A stretch of 64,000 nt of DNA from Bordetella trematum (lineage in GTDB: Bacteria; Pseudomonadota; Gammaproteobacteria; Burkholderiales; Burkholderiaceae_B). The stretch is from positions 219,357-283,356 of the forward strand of contig NZ_FKBR01000033.1 in the NCBI RefSeq assembly GCF_900078335.1. Direction: 5' to 3'. A program made the translations under genes and the position numbers. Positions 8,201 to 16,144 of this stretch are shown here, one piece after another (position 1 is the first letter of the stretch; each line of letters opens with the position of its first letter). The notes under the pieces are model-generated. The model was not told where the DNA came from, did not search any database, and saw only the letters and a list, made by a program, of their open reading frames with translations.

Positions 8201-8245
8201 TAAAGCGAATTAAATTCTGTCTTTGCGATGCTTTTTTTTCATCAG
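8201..8245 (-). promoter_or_regulatory. Composite regulatory element, copy B
   Basis: Read on the minus strand, CTGATGAAAAAAAA (8245-8232) is followed, 31 bp start to start, by TTTAATTCGCTTTA (8214-8201). This is the arrangement seen at 1233-1277. Here the second block is a perfect tandem repeat, TTTAATTCGC twice (8214-8195), and also reads as GAATT-N11-AATTC, the inverted-repeat spacing of LysR sites. The first block overlaps the stop codon of the upstream LysR gene (8242-8244). It lies about 80-125 bp upstream of the dehydratase start. Confidence 0.6.
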
Positions 8246-9135
8246 GAGGGAAGCGGAGCCTGAGCCCGGCCTGCCGCCAGGTATTCCGTCAGGAAGTCCA
8301 CCAGCGGGGCGACGATCTCACTGTCGGCGGATTCCTCGCCGATGACCGTGATCTCGGTCTTGGGCAGCGGCGCCCAGCCTGATGGCGTCTGCCAGGTGCG
8401 CATGCCTGCCTGCATGAACGAGCGGCCCAGCACCGTCAGTCCCAGCCCGCCGGCGACGGCGGCCTGCACGCTCATCAGGCTGCTGGCGGTGCACACGATA
8501 TTCCAGTCCTGGCCGCGCGCGCTGAGCGCTTCCAGCATCAGTTGGCGGTAGGTGCAGGGCGAACGCAGCAGCACCAGCGGCAGCGGCGCCTGCGGATCCA
8601 GCTCGAAATCGGCGGCGCACATCCAGACCAGCGGTTCGCGCCAGATGACCCGGCCGCGCTGGGCCGAGCGGTCTTTCTTGGCGATCACCACATCCAGTTC
8701 GCCTTCGTCATAGGCTTGCAGCAGATCGCAGCTCAGGCCGGTCTTGAGCGCCAGATGCACGCCCGGGTGCAGGCGCGAAAAACGCGACAGCAGGGCGGGC
8801 AGCTGGCCGGGAATGAAATCCTCCGAGATGCCCAGACGGATATTGCCGCCCAGCGCCGGGCGTGCGATGCCGCGCATGGCTGCGTCATTGAGCTCCAGGA
8901 TGCGCTGCGCATAGCCCGCCAGATGCTCGCCGGCCTGGGTCAGCAGCAGGGAGCGGCTGGTGCGCTCGAACACCCGGCAGCCCAGCCGCTCTTCGAGCCG
9001 CAGGATCTTCTGGCTGACGGCCGACTGCGATCGATTGATGGCGTCGGCGGCCGCCGTGAAGCTGCCGCTGTTGGCCACGGCGATGAAGGCGCGCAGCAAA
9101 TCGATTTCCAGATCGGGCAGACGGGATTGGTTCAT
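8242..9135 (-). CDS. LysR-family transcriptional regulator
   Basis: A 297-residue LysR protein. The N-terminal helix-turn-helix (AAADAINRSQSAVSQKILRL, about residues 25-44) and the substrate-binding-like C-terminal domain are intact. It is divergent from the quinone-reductase-like gene at 9232, with a 96-bp gap carrying an ATTC-N11-GAAT inverted repeat, so that gene is its likely target. It also lies just upstream of, and on the same strand as, the dehydratase operon. The element shared between the two catabolic operons points to the other LysR protein (302-1213) as their regulator, but this one cannot be excluded. Confidence 0.9.
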   Translation of the reverse strand: MNQSRLPDLEIDLLRAFIAVANSGSFTAAADAINRSQSAVSQKILRLEERLGCRVFERTSRSLLLTQAGEHLAGYAQRILELNDAAMRGIARPALGGNIRLGISEDFIPGQLPALLSRFSRLHPGVHLALKTGLSCDLLQAYDEGELDVVIAKKDRSAQRGRVIWREPLVWMCAADFELDPQAPLPLVLLRSPCTYRQLMLEALSARGQDWNIVCTASSLMSVQAAVAGGLGLTVLGRSFMQAGMRTWQTPSGWAPLPKTEITVIGEESADSEIVAPLVDFLTEYLAAGRAQAPLPS

Positions 9136-9164
9136 TAGAAACCTTTCTGGATGGTATTTGATTT

Positions 9165-9183
9165 ATTCGTTTTTGATTTGAAT
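9165..9183. promoter_or_regulatory. Candidate LysR operator (ATTC-N11-GAAT)
   Basis: In the short AT-rich gap between the divergent LysR gene (start 9135) and the oxidoreductase gene (start 9232), ATTC at 9165-9168 and GAAT at 9180-9183 form an inverted repeat with an 11-bp spacer. This is the T-N11-A pattern of LysR binding sites. The arms are short, so chance is possible; position in a LysR-divergent gap is the main support. Confidence 0.4.
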
Positions 9184-9231
9184 CTGGGCTTCCTATCATG
9201 CCATCAAAATCCAACCCTCGAGGAGCCCATC

Positions 9232-10215
9232 ATGCAAGCCATCATCCTGACTTCCCACGGCGACGCCGGCGTGCTGCAACTGCAGGAGATGCCGCGGCCC
9301 GAGGTGCGTCCCGGCCATCTGCTCATCCGCATGGCGGCCACTTCGGTCAACCAGATCGACATCAAGATCCGCCAGGGCTTGCCGATCGGCCCGGAGCTGC
9401 CTTCCTCCATCGGTTGCGACCTGGCCGGTGTGGTCGAGGCGGTGGGCGAGGGTGTGAACGGCTTTGCTCCCGGTGATGAGGTCTATGGCTGCGCGACCGG
9501 CGTCAAAGGCGTGGGCGGCTCACTGGCCGAGTATGTGGTGGCCGACGCGCGTCTGGTCGCGCCCAAGCCGCGCAGTCTGTCGATGCGCGAAGCTGCCGCT
9601 TTGCCGCTGGTGGGCATCACGGCCTGGGATGCCATGGCGCGCAGCGGCGTGAGCCAGGGCGAGCATGTGCTGGTGCACGGCGGCGCCGGCGGCGTGGGGC
9701 ACGTTGCGATCCAGCTGGCCAAGGCCCGTGGCGCGCGCGTGGCCACGACGGTGCTGTCGCAGGAGTCGGCCGACTTTGCCCGCGCCCTGGGGGCCGATGA
9801 TGTCATCCGCGCCGACCAGGAAGAGGTGGCCGATTACGTGCAGCGCCTGACCGGCGGCGCCGGCTTCGACATGGTGTTCGACACCGTGGGCGGCGCCAAC
9901 CTGGATCGCGCTTTCCAGGCCGCCTGCCTCGAGGGCCGGGTGGCCGCGACGGCCGCGCGCAGCACGCATGATCTCTCCCCGCTGCACGCCAAGGCGCTGT
10001 CGCTGTATGTGGTGTTCATGCTGATCCCCATGCTGCACAACCGGCAGCGCGAGCGCCATGGTCGCATTCTGCGCGAATTGGCCGGGCTGGTCGATGCCGG
10101 GCGCCTGCGTCCCTGCCTGGATGCGGCGCACTTCAGCCTGGCGCAGGCAGGCGACGCCCATCGCCGGCTGGAGTCCGGTTCGGTGCTGGGCAAGGTCGTG
10201 ATCGACATCGCCTGA
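9232..10215 (+). CDS. Zinc-less medium-chain dehydrogenase, quinone oxidoreductase-like
   Basis: A 327-residue MDR-superfamily oxidoreductase. The ATG at 9232 follows GAGGAGCCC and begins M-Q-A-I-I-L-T, a normal family start; in-frame codons upstream lie in the regulatory gap. The GroES-like domain contains S-V-N-Q-I-D-I-K-I-R and G-C-D-L-A-G-V-V, and the Rossmann domain V-H-G-G-A-G-G-V-G-H-V-A-I-Q-L-A. The structural-zinc cysteine cluster is absent, as in NADPH:quinone reductases and enoyl reductases. It is divergent from the LysR gene at 8242-9135, which probably controls it. Substrate unknown. Confidence 0.85.
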   Translation: MQAIILTSHGDAGVLQLQEMPRPEVRPGHLLIRMAATSVNQIDIKIRQGLPIGPELPSSIGCDLAGVVEAVGEGVNGFAPGDEVYGCATGVKGVGGSLAEYVVADARLVAPKPRSLSMREAAALPLVGITAWDAMARSGVSQGEHVLVHGGAGGVGHVAIQLAKARGARVATTVLSQESADFARALGADDVIRADQEEVADYVQRLTGGAGFDMVFDTVGGANLDRAFQAACLEGRVAATAARSTHDLSPLHAKALSLYVVFMLIPMLHNRQRERHGRILRELAGLVDAGRLRPCLDAAHFSLAQAGDAHRRLESGSVLGKVVIDIA

Positions 10216-10320
10216 GCGCTCGACTGCCGGGGCGTATCCCAAGGTTATGATGATCGAGGCGCGAGGGTCGGTCTGCGTCCCGCGCGTCCCCCGCCTTGAT
10301 CAAGTCACCCGGAGCCCCGC

Positions 10321-10977
10321 ATGCCCAAGATCACCATCGATTTCGTTTCCGACGTTGCCTGCCCCTGGTGCGCGGTCGGCCTGGGCGGGCTGCTGGCCGC
10401 GATGCAGCGCACGCAGGGTGAGGCCGATGTGGCGCTGCGCATGCGCCCTTTCGAGCTCAATCCGGACATGCCGGCGGGCGGCCGCAATACGCTGGAACGG
10501 CTGATGGAAAAGTACGGCCTCACCCGTGAGCAGGTGCTGGCCAACCGCGAGACCATCCTCGAACGTGCCGCTGCCGTGGCGATGCCCATGGGCAAGGTCG
10601 ACGCGCAGCGCTCGTACAACACCTTCGATGCGCATCGTCTGTTGCAGTGGGCAGGGGAACTCGGTCAGGCCGAGCAGATCGCGCTCAAGCGTGCGCTTTT
10701 GCAGACTTACCACGAAGCCAATCTGGATACGGCGGATCCCGAGGTGCTGGCGCAGGCTGCCGCACAGGCCGGGCTGGACGCCGGACAGGCGCGCGAGGTA
10801 CTGGCCAGCGGCCGTTATGCCGACGAGGTGCGCGCCGAGCAGGCCGTCTGGCGCGAGCGCGGCATCACCTCGGTGCCATCGGTGGTGCTCAATGGCAAAT
10901 ACCTGATCTCCGGCGGCCAGCCGCCGGAGGTGTTCGAGCAGGCGCTGCGCCAGCTGGCGCAGCAGGCCGAAGGCTGA
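10321..10977 (+). CDS. DsbA-family oxidoreductase, FrnE-like
   Basis: A 218-residue thioredoxin-fold protein with a helical insertion. The C-P-W-C redox motif lies near residue 14 (V-A-C-P-W-C-A-V-G), and the cis-proline region is G-I-T-S-V-P-S-V-V-L-N-G-K-Y near residue 187. No signal peptide is present, so it acts in the cytoplasm, unlike DsbA. FrnE-type proteins are linked to oxidative stress and to 2-hydroxychromene-2-carboxylate isomerase. It stands alone, and its 3' end meets that of the next gene at a GC-rich inverted repeat. Confidence 0.85.
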   Translation: MPKITIDFVSDVACPWCAVGLGGLLAAMQRTQGEADVALRMRPFELNPDMPAGGRNTLERLMEKYGLTREQVLANRETILERAAAVAMPMGKVDAQRSYNTFDAHRLLQWAGELGQAEQIALKRALLQTYHEANLDTADPEVLAQAAAQAGLDAGQAREVLASGRYADEVRAEQAVWRERGITSVPSVVLNGKYLISGGQPPEVFEQALRQLAQQAEG

Positions 10978-11005
10978 GCGCCGGCCCGCAGAGCGGGCTG
11001 GCGCT
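10976..11005. terminator. GC-rich inverted repeat between convergent genes
   Basis: AGCGCC-GGCCCGC and GCGGGC-TGGCGCT pair around a short AGA loop between the stop codons of the FrnE-like gene and the M14-type hydrolase gene. No T-run follows on either strand, so termination strength is uncertain. Its place between convergent genes favours a bidirectional terminator. Confidence 0.45.
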
Positions 11006-11953
11006 TCAGACGGGCAGCGTCAGGTAGACCGCTTCGCGCCCCACGATCGGCTGGCGCGTCGGCATGAAGATGGTGCAGTTGTCGCAAGGGGCGATGATGT
11101 CCTCATCGCCATTGCGCGCGATCCGCTCGCCCTTGTGGAAGGTTTCGAAACCCACCAGCGGGCGGGTGAACCAGAAGCTCTCCGACTTCACCAGGTGGAT
11201 TTCCAGCAGGCGGAAGCGCTGCGGCTCGGGCGGATGCTGCAGGCTTTCGGGCGCCTCGATCAGCCCCAGGTGCCCCAGAAAACGCAAGCTGGTGTCGATC
11301 GCCAGTTCGCTGGCCGAGCGGGCGAAGTGCTGGCCGCACTCGACCACCAGAGAACCCAGGCTGCTGGAGTCGGCCCGGCCGTGGCGGTCATGGCCGATCA
11401 CGGGCGAACCCGGGCCTTTGCCTGGAGGCATGAGCAGGTGCACGGCGGGCGCGCCTACGGCGGTGGCCAGCGCCACGTTGCGGGGCAGGTCGTAATACAC
11501 CCAGAAAGGCGGCACCGCCTGGCTGGTCGAATGGATGTCCAGCACATAGTCGGCGTCGGCGACGACGTGGCGCAGCTCGCGGGCGCGGCGCAGTTCGGGG
11601 CTGTCCTCGGCGCCGTCGAGCATCTCCGGCGACCAGATCCGGTTCAGGTTGTGCACCAGTTGGCGATTCTCGTAGGGGCGCGCCGGATCGAACGCCTCGT
11701 AGGCCTGCACGTTGGCGAAGCTGACGGTCAAGGTGCCGTGCAGCGGCCGCAGGCCCTGCTCCAGGATATGTACCGCGGCGGCCATGCCGCAGATTTCGTT
11801 GCCGTGGGTCAGGGCGTTGATGAGCACATGCGGGCCAGGCTGGCCTGACTCGAAACGGTGCACATAGTCGATGCCGGTATTGCCCTGCCGGTAGGCGGTG
11901 ATATCGCGAGGCAGGACTTCCAGGGGCGGTTCTTCTGACACGAAGGTGGACAT
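11006..11953 (-). CDS. Succinylglutamate desuccinylase/aspartoacylase-family hydrolase
   Basis: A 315-residue zinc carboxypeptidase-like protein. Start at 11953 (M-S-T-F-V-S-E-E) is preferred, since codons upstream would run into the promoter of the divergent stress-protein gene. Zinc-site motifs are N-A-L-T-H-G-N-E-I-C-G (His and Glu, about residue 48) and a later His in Y-V-L-D-I-H-S-T. The family deacylates N-acyl amino acids, or small amides. It is not in an arginine-catabolism cluster, so the substrate is unclear and no astE or aspA name is given. Confidence 0.8.
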   Translation of the reverse strand: MSTFVSEEPPLEVLPRDITAYRQGNTGIDYVHRFESGQPGPHVLINALTHGNEICGMAAAVHILEQGLRPLHGTLTVSFANVQAYEAFDPARPYENRQLVHNLNRIWSPEMLDGAEDSPELRRARELRHVVADADYVLDIHSTSQAVPPFWVYYDLPRNVALATAVGAPAVHLLMPPGKGPGSPVIGHDRHGRADSSSLGSLVVECGQHFARSASELAIDTSLRFLGHLGLIEAPESLQHPPEPQRFRLLEIHLVKSESFWFTRPLVGFETFHKGERIARNGDEDIIAPCDNCTIFMPTRQPIVGREAVYLTLPV

Positions 11954-12165
11954 GGCGACGCCTGAAAAGGGACACGATTCAGGATAGCGCGCGTTTGACG
12001 CCCCGGAATTCAGGGTTTCCCTGGATGGATCCGGCGCCCGAGGGCTGTTGTGGGAAAAGGTTTGTCCTGTGACTTGATCGGGCGCAAGATACGCTGACGT
12101 CAGTCGCGTTACCGTTTGGCTCCCCGGGCGCGGGCCCGCCACCTTTCCGATCTGAGGTTGCCCCC

Positions 12166-12603
12166 ATGTATTCACACATCCTGATCCCCACCGATGGCTC
12201 CGAACTGGCCGAGCGCGCGGTCGAGCGCGGCCTGGGCCTGGCGCGCAAGCTGGGTGCGCGCGTCACTCTGATCCGCGTGGTGCAACCGCTGCAGCCGCCG
12301 GCTGGCGAGTCGGTGCAGCTGCGCGCCACGCTGCAGGAATACGAGCGCGCCGAGCATACCCAGATTGAACAATGGATGTCCGAGGCAGCCGAGCGCGCCA
12401 AGGACAGCGGCCTGGCGTGCGAAGCTGTGACGGCCGTCAGCGTGCTGCCGCATGAGGCCATCGTCAAGGCCGCGGTCGAGCGCGGCTGCGATCTGATCGT
12501 GATCGCCTCGCACGGGCGCAGCGGCCTGTCGGCCTTGTTGCTGGGCAGCGTCACACAGAAGGTGCTGACCCACTCCGAGCTGCCTGTGCTGGTGTATCGC
12601 TAG
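12166..12603 (+). CDS. Universal stress protein (UspA family)
   Basis: A 145-residue single-domain UspA protein. It begins M-Y-S-H-I-L-I-P-T-D-G-S-E-L-A and ends with the ATP-binding signature H-G-R-S-G-L-S-A-L-L-L-G-S-V-T (G-2X-G-9X-G-S), so it probably binds ATP. It resembles the second stress protein at 37954 but is not adjacent to it. The gene stands alone, divergent from the hydrolase gene at 11006-11953 and convergent with the cupin gene. Likely cytoplasmic, with a role in stress or stationary phase. Confidence 0.9.
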   Translation: MYSHILIPTDGSELAERAVERGLGLARKLGARVTLIRVVQPLQPPAGESVQLRATLQEYERAEHTQIEQWMSEAAERAKDSGLACEAVTAVSVLPHEAIVKAAVERGCDLIVIASHGRSGLSALLLGSVTQKVLTHSELPVLVYR

Positions 12604-12623
12604 GCCTCAGGGGCCGGCGCGGT

Positions 12624-12989
12624 TCAGCCGGTATGGCTGATGAAGTAGACCTTCTTGACGAAGTGATCGACTTCCCAATGGCCCTTGAAGCCTTCCGGCA
12701 TGATGAACGGATCGCCCGGCTTGAGCTCGTGCACGGTGCCGTCCGGATCGACCAGCCGCGCCTGGCCTTCCAGGATGTAGCCGAACTCGACATAGCCGGT
12801 CGTATCCGAGCGGAACTTGCCGGCCGTGCTTTCCCAGACGCCGGATAGCATCCGGCCTGCGTTCGCCTCGAAGGCGTTGACGCTGCGGAATTGCGTATCG
12901 CCTTCGATCGGGCGGCGCGGCTGGCTGATTTCTGGATTTTGCAGGGGGCCGGTCGGGATACGGACCAGGCCGGGCAGAGCGTCGGACAT
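12624..12989 (-). CDS. Cupin-domain protein
   Basis: A 121-residue single-domain cupin. The stretch V-E-F-G-Y-I-L-E-G-Q-A, then H-E-L-K-P-G-D-P-F-I-M-P-E-G-F, matches cupin motif 1 into motif 2, though the metal-binding His set is poorly conserved. This resembles the (S)-ureidoglycine aminohydrolase-like DUF861 cupins (W-E-S-T-A-G-K-F-R-S and G-H-W-E-V). No operon partner is evident: the gene is convergent with the stress-protein gene and lies downstream of nudC on the same strand. Function unknown. Confidence 0.8.
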   Translation of the reverse strand: MSDALPGLVRIPTGPLQNPEISQPRRPIEGDTQFRSVNAFEANAGRMLSGVWESTAGKFRSDTTGYVEFGYILEGQARLVDPDGTVHELKPGDPFIMPEGFKGHWEVDHFVKKVYFISHTG

Positions 12990-13073
12990 CGATGTAGCCT
13001 CAGGTAGGGCCGACAGACCGGCCCGGGCCGCCGATCGTAGCCGTAGCCGGCCCGGCCGGGCAAGCGCTCGCGC

Positions 13074-13847
13074 TCAGGGCTGTGGCACGCGCAGGCCGGG
13101 CGGCAGGTTGGCGCGCACTAGGCGTCCGGCGATGGACTCCATCATGGGCAGCGCAGGCAGTTCATCGCCCGGCCCGAACCAGCGCGCATCGCTCAACTCG
13201 TCTTCCTGGATGCACAGTTCGCCGCCGGCATAGTCGGCCGTGAAAGCCACCATCAAAGAGTGCGGGAAGGGCCAGGACTGGCTGCCGAAATACTGCAGGT
13301 TCTGCAGCCGCAGCCCCACCTCCTCGGCGACCTCGCGGTGCACGGCCTCCTCGATGCTCTCGCCGGCCTCGACGAAGCCGGCCAGCGCGGTATAGCGCGC
13401 GGTGGCGTAGCGGGTATGGCGCGCCAGCAGGATGTGCTGGCCACGACGTACCAGCACCATCATGGCCGGCGAGATGCGCGGATAGGCGTGCAGGCCGCAG
13501 TTCGGGCATTGCAGGCAGAGTTCGCGGGCCGAATGCTGCATCGGTGTAGCGCAGGCGCCGCAATAACGATGAGTGCGGACCCACTCGGCAATCTGGAAGG
13601 CGCGCCCGGCCAGCGCCGCCTGTTCGCCCAACTGCCCGAGCAGGGCGCGCAGCTTCAGAAAGGCATACCCGGCCGGCGGTTCGACATCGCGCGCGATCTG
13701 GATGCTGCGATGCTGAGGTTCGCGTTGAAACCACAACGGCTGCATGCTCTCGATGCGGATGCCCAGCAGGTGACAGATAGTGGCGTCCGGCAGTTCTAGG
13801 GTGGTTTCGCGGATCAGCAGCTCATCGCCGCGGAAAATGAAGTTCAC
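13074..13847 (-). CDS. nudC: NADH/NAD-capped RNA pyrophosphatase NudC
   Basis: A 257-residue NudC-type Nudix hydrolase of standard length. A zinc ribbon (C-G-A-C near residue 97, C-P-N-C near residue 115) precedes the Nudix box G-F-V-E-A-G-E-S-I-E-E-A-V-H-R-E-V-A-E-E. The downstream S-Q-S-W-P-F-P-H-S-L-M segment is the NADH-pyrophosphatase signature SQPWPFPxS. It hydrolyses NADH to NMNH and AMP and can remove NAD caps from RNA. It is monocistronic; a long AT-rich gap lies beyond its start. Confidence 0.93.
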   Translation of the reverse strand: MNFIFRGDELLIRETTLELPDATICHLLGIRIESMQPLWFQREPQHRSIQIARDVEPPAGYAFLKLRALLGQLGEQAALAGRAFQIAEWVRTHRYCGACATPMQHSARELCLQCPNCGLHAYPRISPAMMVLVRRGQHILLARHTRYATARYTALAGFVEAGESIEEAVHREVAEEVGLRLQNLQYFGSQSWPFPHSLMVAFTADYAGGELCIQEDELSDARWFGPGDELPALPMMESIAGRLVRANLPPGLRVPQP

Positions 13848-14312
13848 GCTGGCCTTCCTGGTCGGGGCGGGAGAAGGCTGTCAGTCTAGCGTTTTTGCCT
13901 GTCTGCAGCCTGTGCGGCGACAGCCAGGGATGGCGCTTTTGAATCAAAATGAAATAAAATTCCTCAATTGTTGCAATCCTGTCGAGAATGTTTTTCCTGG
14001 CTTTGCCGTGTCTGGCAGGCTGGCCGGCAGCGCGAATCAATCACACTCATTGCCGTTTTGTGTACTTTTCTTGCGTTTTCGCAGAGCGTGCCGTGCCTGC
14101 TTGTGTGTATACCTGGGGAAACAATAATTTTCGATTCATTCCTGCCTGCTCGCCTGCTGAGGGGCCGGTCGGAATGCCGACGCGCAGGTGCAAAATGAGG
14201 CAGGGTGGCATGGCGATCTTTTTCACGATTCACGGCAATCTCTTGCGTCAGCCAGAGCGTTCAGGTCCGGCGCCGGGCGCGGATATTGCCGGCAAACAGC
14301 AGGGAGGTTGCC
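13848..14312. other. 465-bp AT-richer intergenic region
   Basis: No convincing gene. The stretch is clearly richer in A+T than its surroundings (for example 13940-13985 and 14040-14135). A possible promoter reading right has TTGTGT at 14101-14106 and AATAAT at 14123-14128, spacer 16, which would give a leader of about 180 nt for the regulator gene at 14313. The base composition suggests either a heavily regulated promoter or a remnant of transferred DNA; I cannot decide between them. Confidence 0.4.
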
Positions 14313-15128
14313 ATGCGTGCCTCGTTTGATGCCTATGCGCACGTGCCCGAAAGCGTGGCGGAAGGATTGGGCCCGGGCGTGCTGTTGTTGTCGGCCGATC
14401 CCGGCCAGGGGTTTGCGCTGTCGCAGGCGCTGGTGGCTTCCGGCTTCATGGTCAGCCGCTGCCAGACTCTGCCGGCCATGTACGAGCTGCAGGCTTGCGC
14501 ACGCTATGGCTTTGCCATTCTGCACGCGAGCCAGAACGAAGTGCTGGCGGCCGCGGCGCGTTTGCGCACCTTGTCGCCGGGCGTGGGCATCGTGGCCCTG
14601 ACGGCACCGCTGTCGGCCGAAGCGCGGGTGCAGCTGCTGCTGTGCGGCGTCGATAACTGTCTCGAAGAACACGCCAGCCATGAGGAAATCGCCGCCGTGC
14701 TGCAGGCGCTGGCGCGCCGCGGCATGGCCCAGGCTGCGCCGGCGCGCGCGCTGTCCATGCTGGCTGACGGTATCCAGGCAGCCACCCCGGCCGGGGCGGC
14801 TGCCCCTTCCGAGGCGGTCGGCCTGGAGCGGGGCTGGCGTCTGCTTGAAGACGGCTGGGTGCTTGCCAGCCCCGATGATGCCCGCCTGACCCTGACCGGC
14901 ACCGAGCGCGCCTTGTTGCAGGCACTGGTGCAGGCGCCCACCCAGCGCCTGAGCCGGGAAGACCTGCTCGAGGTGGTCGATGTGCGTCCCGGGCGTGCCG
15001 AGCGCAGTCGCCTGCGCTATGTCGATGTCCTGATCTGCCGCCTGCGTCGCAAGGCCACCCAGCGCCAGTTGCGCCTGCCCATCCGGGCGGTGCATGGCTG
15101 GGGTTACATGTTCAGCGGCGGCGAGTAA
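14313..15128 (+). CDS. OmpR-type regulator with degenerate receiver domain
   Basis: A 271-residue protein with a response-regulator-like N-terminus and a C-terminal winged helix (L-T-G-T-E-R-A-L-L-Q-A-L-V to A-V-H-G-W-G-Y-M-F). Start at 14313 follows AGGGAGG. The N-terminal domain begins G-V-L-L-L-S-A-D-P-G-Q-G-F-A-L where active receivers have two acidic residues. At the usual phospho-Asp position it has F-A-I-L-H-A-S-Q, with no Asp, and the conserved Lys is replaced (C-L-E-E-H). It probably cannot be phosphorylated in the normal way. No kinase gene lies nearby. It resembles atypical receivers that respond to ligand or partner binding. Confidence 0.75.
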   Translation: MRASFDAYAHVPESVAEGLGPGVLLLSADPGQGFALSQALVASGFMVSRCQTLPAMYELQACARYGFAILHASQNEVLAAAARLRTLSPGVGIVALTAPLSAEARVQLLLCGVDNCLEEHASHEEIAAVLQALARRGMAQAAPARALSMLADGIQAATPAGAAAPSEAVGLERGWRLLEDGWVLASPDDARLTLTGTERALLQALVQAPTQRLSREDLLEVVDVRPGRAERSRLRYVDVLICRLRRKATQRQLRLPIRAVHGWGYMFSGGE

Positions 15129-15177
15129 GCGACCGCCCGGCGACGATCAGGCACGGCTCTATAATCGGTGACGGTCT

Positions 15178-15198
15178 CATTGCGGATGTGTCGCAATG
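15178..15198. promoter_or_regulatory. Inverted repeat over the start of the NrtR-like gene
   Basis: CATTGCG (15178-15184) and CGCAATG (15192-15198) are perfect inverted arms around 7 bp. The ATG at 15196 lies in the right arm, and a TATAAT hexamer sits upstream at 15160-15165. The position suits autoregulation, but the arms differ from the TTATGCTCA half-sites next to nadC, so it may be a different site or a 5' RNA hairpin that masks the start codon. Confidence 0.4.
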
Positions 15199-16122
15199 GC
15201 CGTGTTTTCCGGGGCTGCCTTGACTCATTCTTCCGATCGTTCGCTTTCCGCCGAACTCGTGGCGGTGCTCGTTGCGGTGACGGCGGGTCAGCCGCGCGTG
15301 CTGACGACCGACTGTGGCCAGATGCTGCCGGCCGGCCCCTTTGAGCTGAGCCACCGCTCGTTGCAGGCCGGTTTGCGTGCCTGGGTCGAGATGCAGACCC
15401 ATCACCCCCTGGGCTATGTCGAGCAGCTCTACACCTTTGCCGACCGCGATCGCTCCAACGAGGCGGGCGCGCGGGTCATCTCGGTCAGTTATCTGGGACT
15501 CACGCGCGAGGCGGGCGCCACCGGGGTGGCGCAGGTCGGCTGGCAGGACTGGTATCACTATTTCCCCTGGGAAGACTGGCGGGGCGGCATGCCTGCCATG
15601 CTGGCCGGCATCGAGTCGCAGCTGCGTCAGTGGGCGGGGGCGGATCCTGCCCTGCGCGCCCAGCGCCGCCAGCGCCTGGCCTACAGCTTCGGCCTGGATG
15701 GGGCCCCCTGGAACGAAGACATGGTGTTGCAACGCTACGAGCTGCTCTACGAGGCGGGCCTGGTGCCGGAGGCCGGCGGGCAGTTGCCCGGCCAGTTCAT
15801 GCGCCATGATCACCGGCGCATCCTGGCCACGGGCATTGCGCGTCTGCGTGCCAAGATCAAATACCGGCCGGTGGTGTTCGAGCTGATGCCGGCCGAATTT
15901 ACCTTGCTGCAACTGCAGACCGCCGTCGAGGCGCTGGCCGGGCGCGGGCTGCACAAGCAGAATTTCCGCCGCATGATGGAGCAGCAGGATCTGGTCGAAG
16001 AGACCGGCGGCATGGCGAGCGGCTCGGCTGGCCGCCCGGCCAAGCTGTTTCGCTTTCGCAGCGACGTCATGCTCGAACGTGCGATTTCCGGCAGCAAGCT
16101 GCCTCTGGCGCGCCAGTTCTGA
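15196..16122 (+). CDS. nrtR: NrtR-type Nudix-related repressor of NAD metabolism
   Basis: A 308-residue protein. Residues 20-150 resemble a Nudix fold (V-A-V-L-V-A-V-T, then L-Q-A-G-L-R-A-W-V-E, P-L-G-Y-V-E-Q-L-Y-T-F) but lack the catalytic REx2EE box. The C-terminal winged helix includes F-E-L-M-P-A-E-F-T-L-L-Q-L-Q and G-R-P-A-K-L-F-R-F-R. This is the NrtR architecture, in which a dead Nudix domain senses ADP-ribose or NAD derivatives and represses NAD synthesis genes. It lies directly upstream of nadC on the same strand, and the 97-bp gap carries two matching palindromes. Symbol given on architecture and context. Confidence 0.75.
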   Translation: MAVFSGAALTHSSDRSLSAELVAVLVAVTAGQPRVLTTDCGQMLPAGPFELSHRSLQAGLRAWVEMQTHHPLGYVEQLYTFADRDRSNEAGARVISVSYLGLTREAGATGVAQVGWQDWYHYFPWEDWRGGMPAMLAGIESQLRQWAGADPALRAQRRQRLAYSFGLDGAPWNEDMVLQRYELLYEAGLVPEAGGQLPGQFMRHDHRRILATGIARLRAKIKYRPVVFELMPAEFTLLQLQTAVEALAGRGLHKQNFRRMMEQQDLVEETGGMASGSAGRPAKLFRFRSDVMLERAISGSKLPLARQF

Positions 16123-16144
16123 GCCTCGCCTGCGGCTGGCGTGC

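Noticed and set aside
13848..14312. Possible small genes or mobile-element remnant in the AT-rich gap
   Set aside because: Short frames here lack ribosome sites or recognisable products. No inverted terminal repeats or transposase fragments were found.
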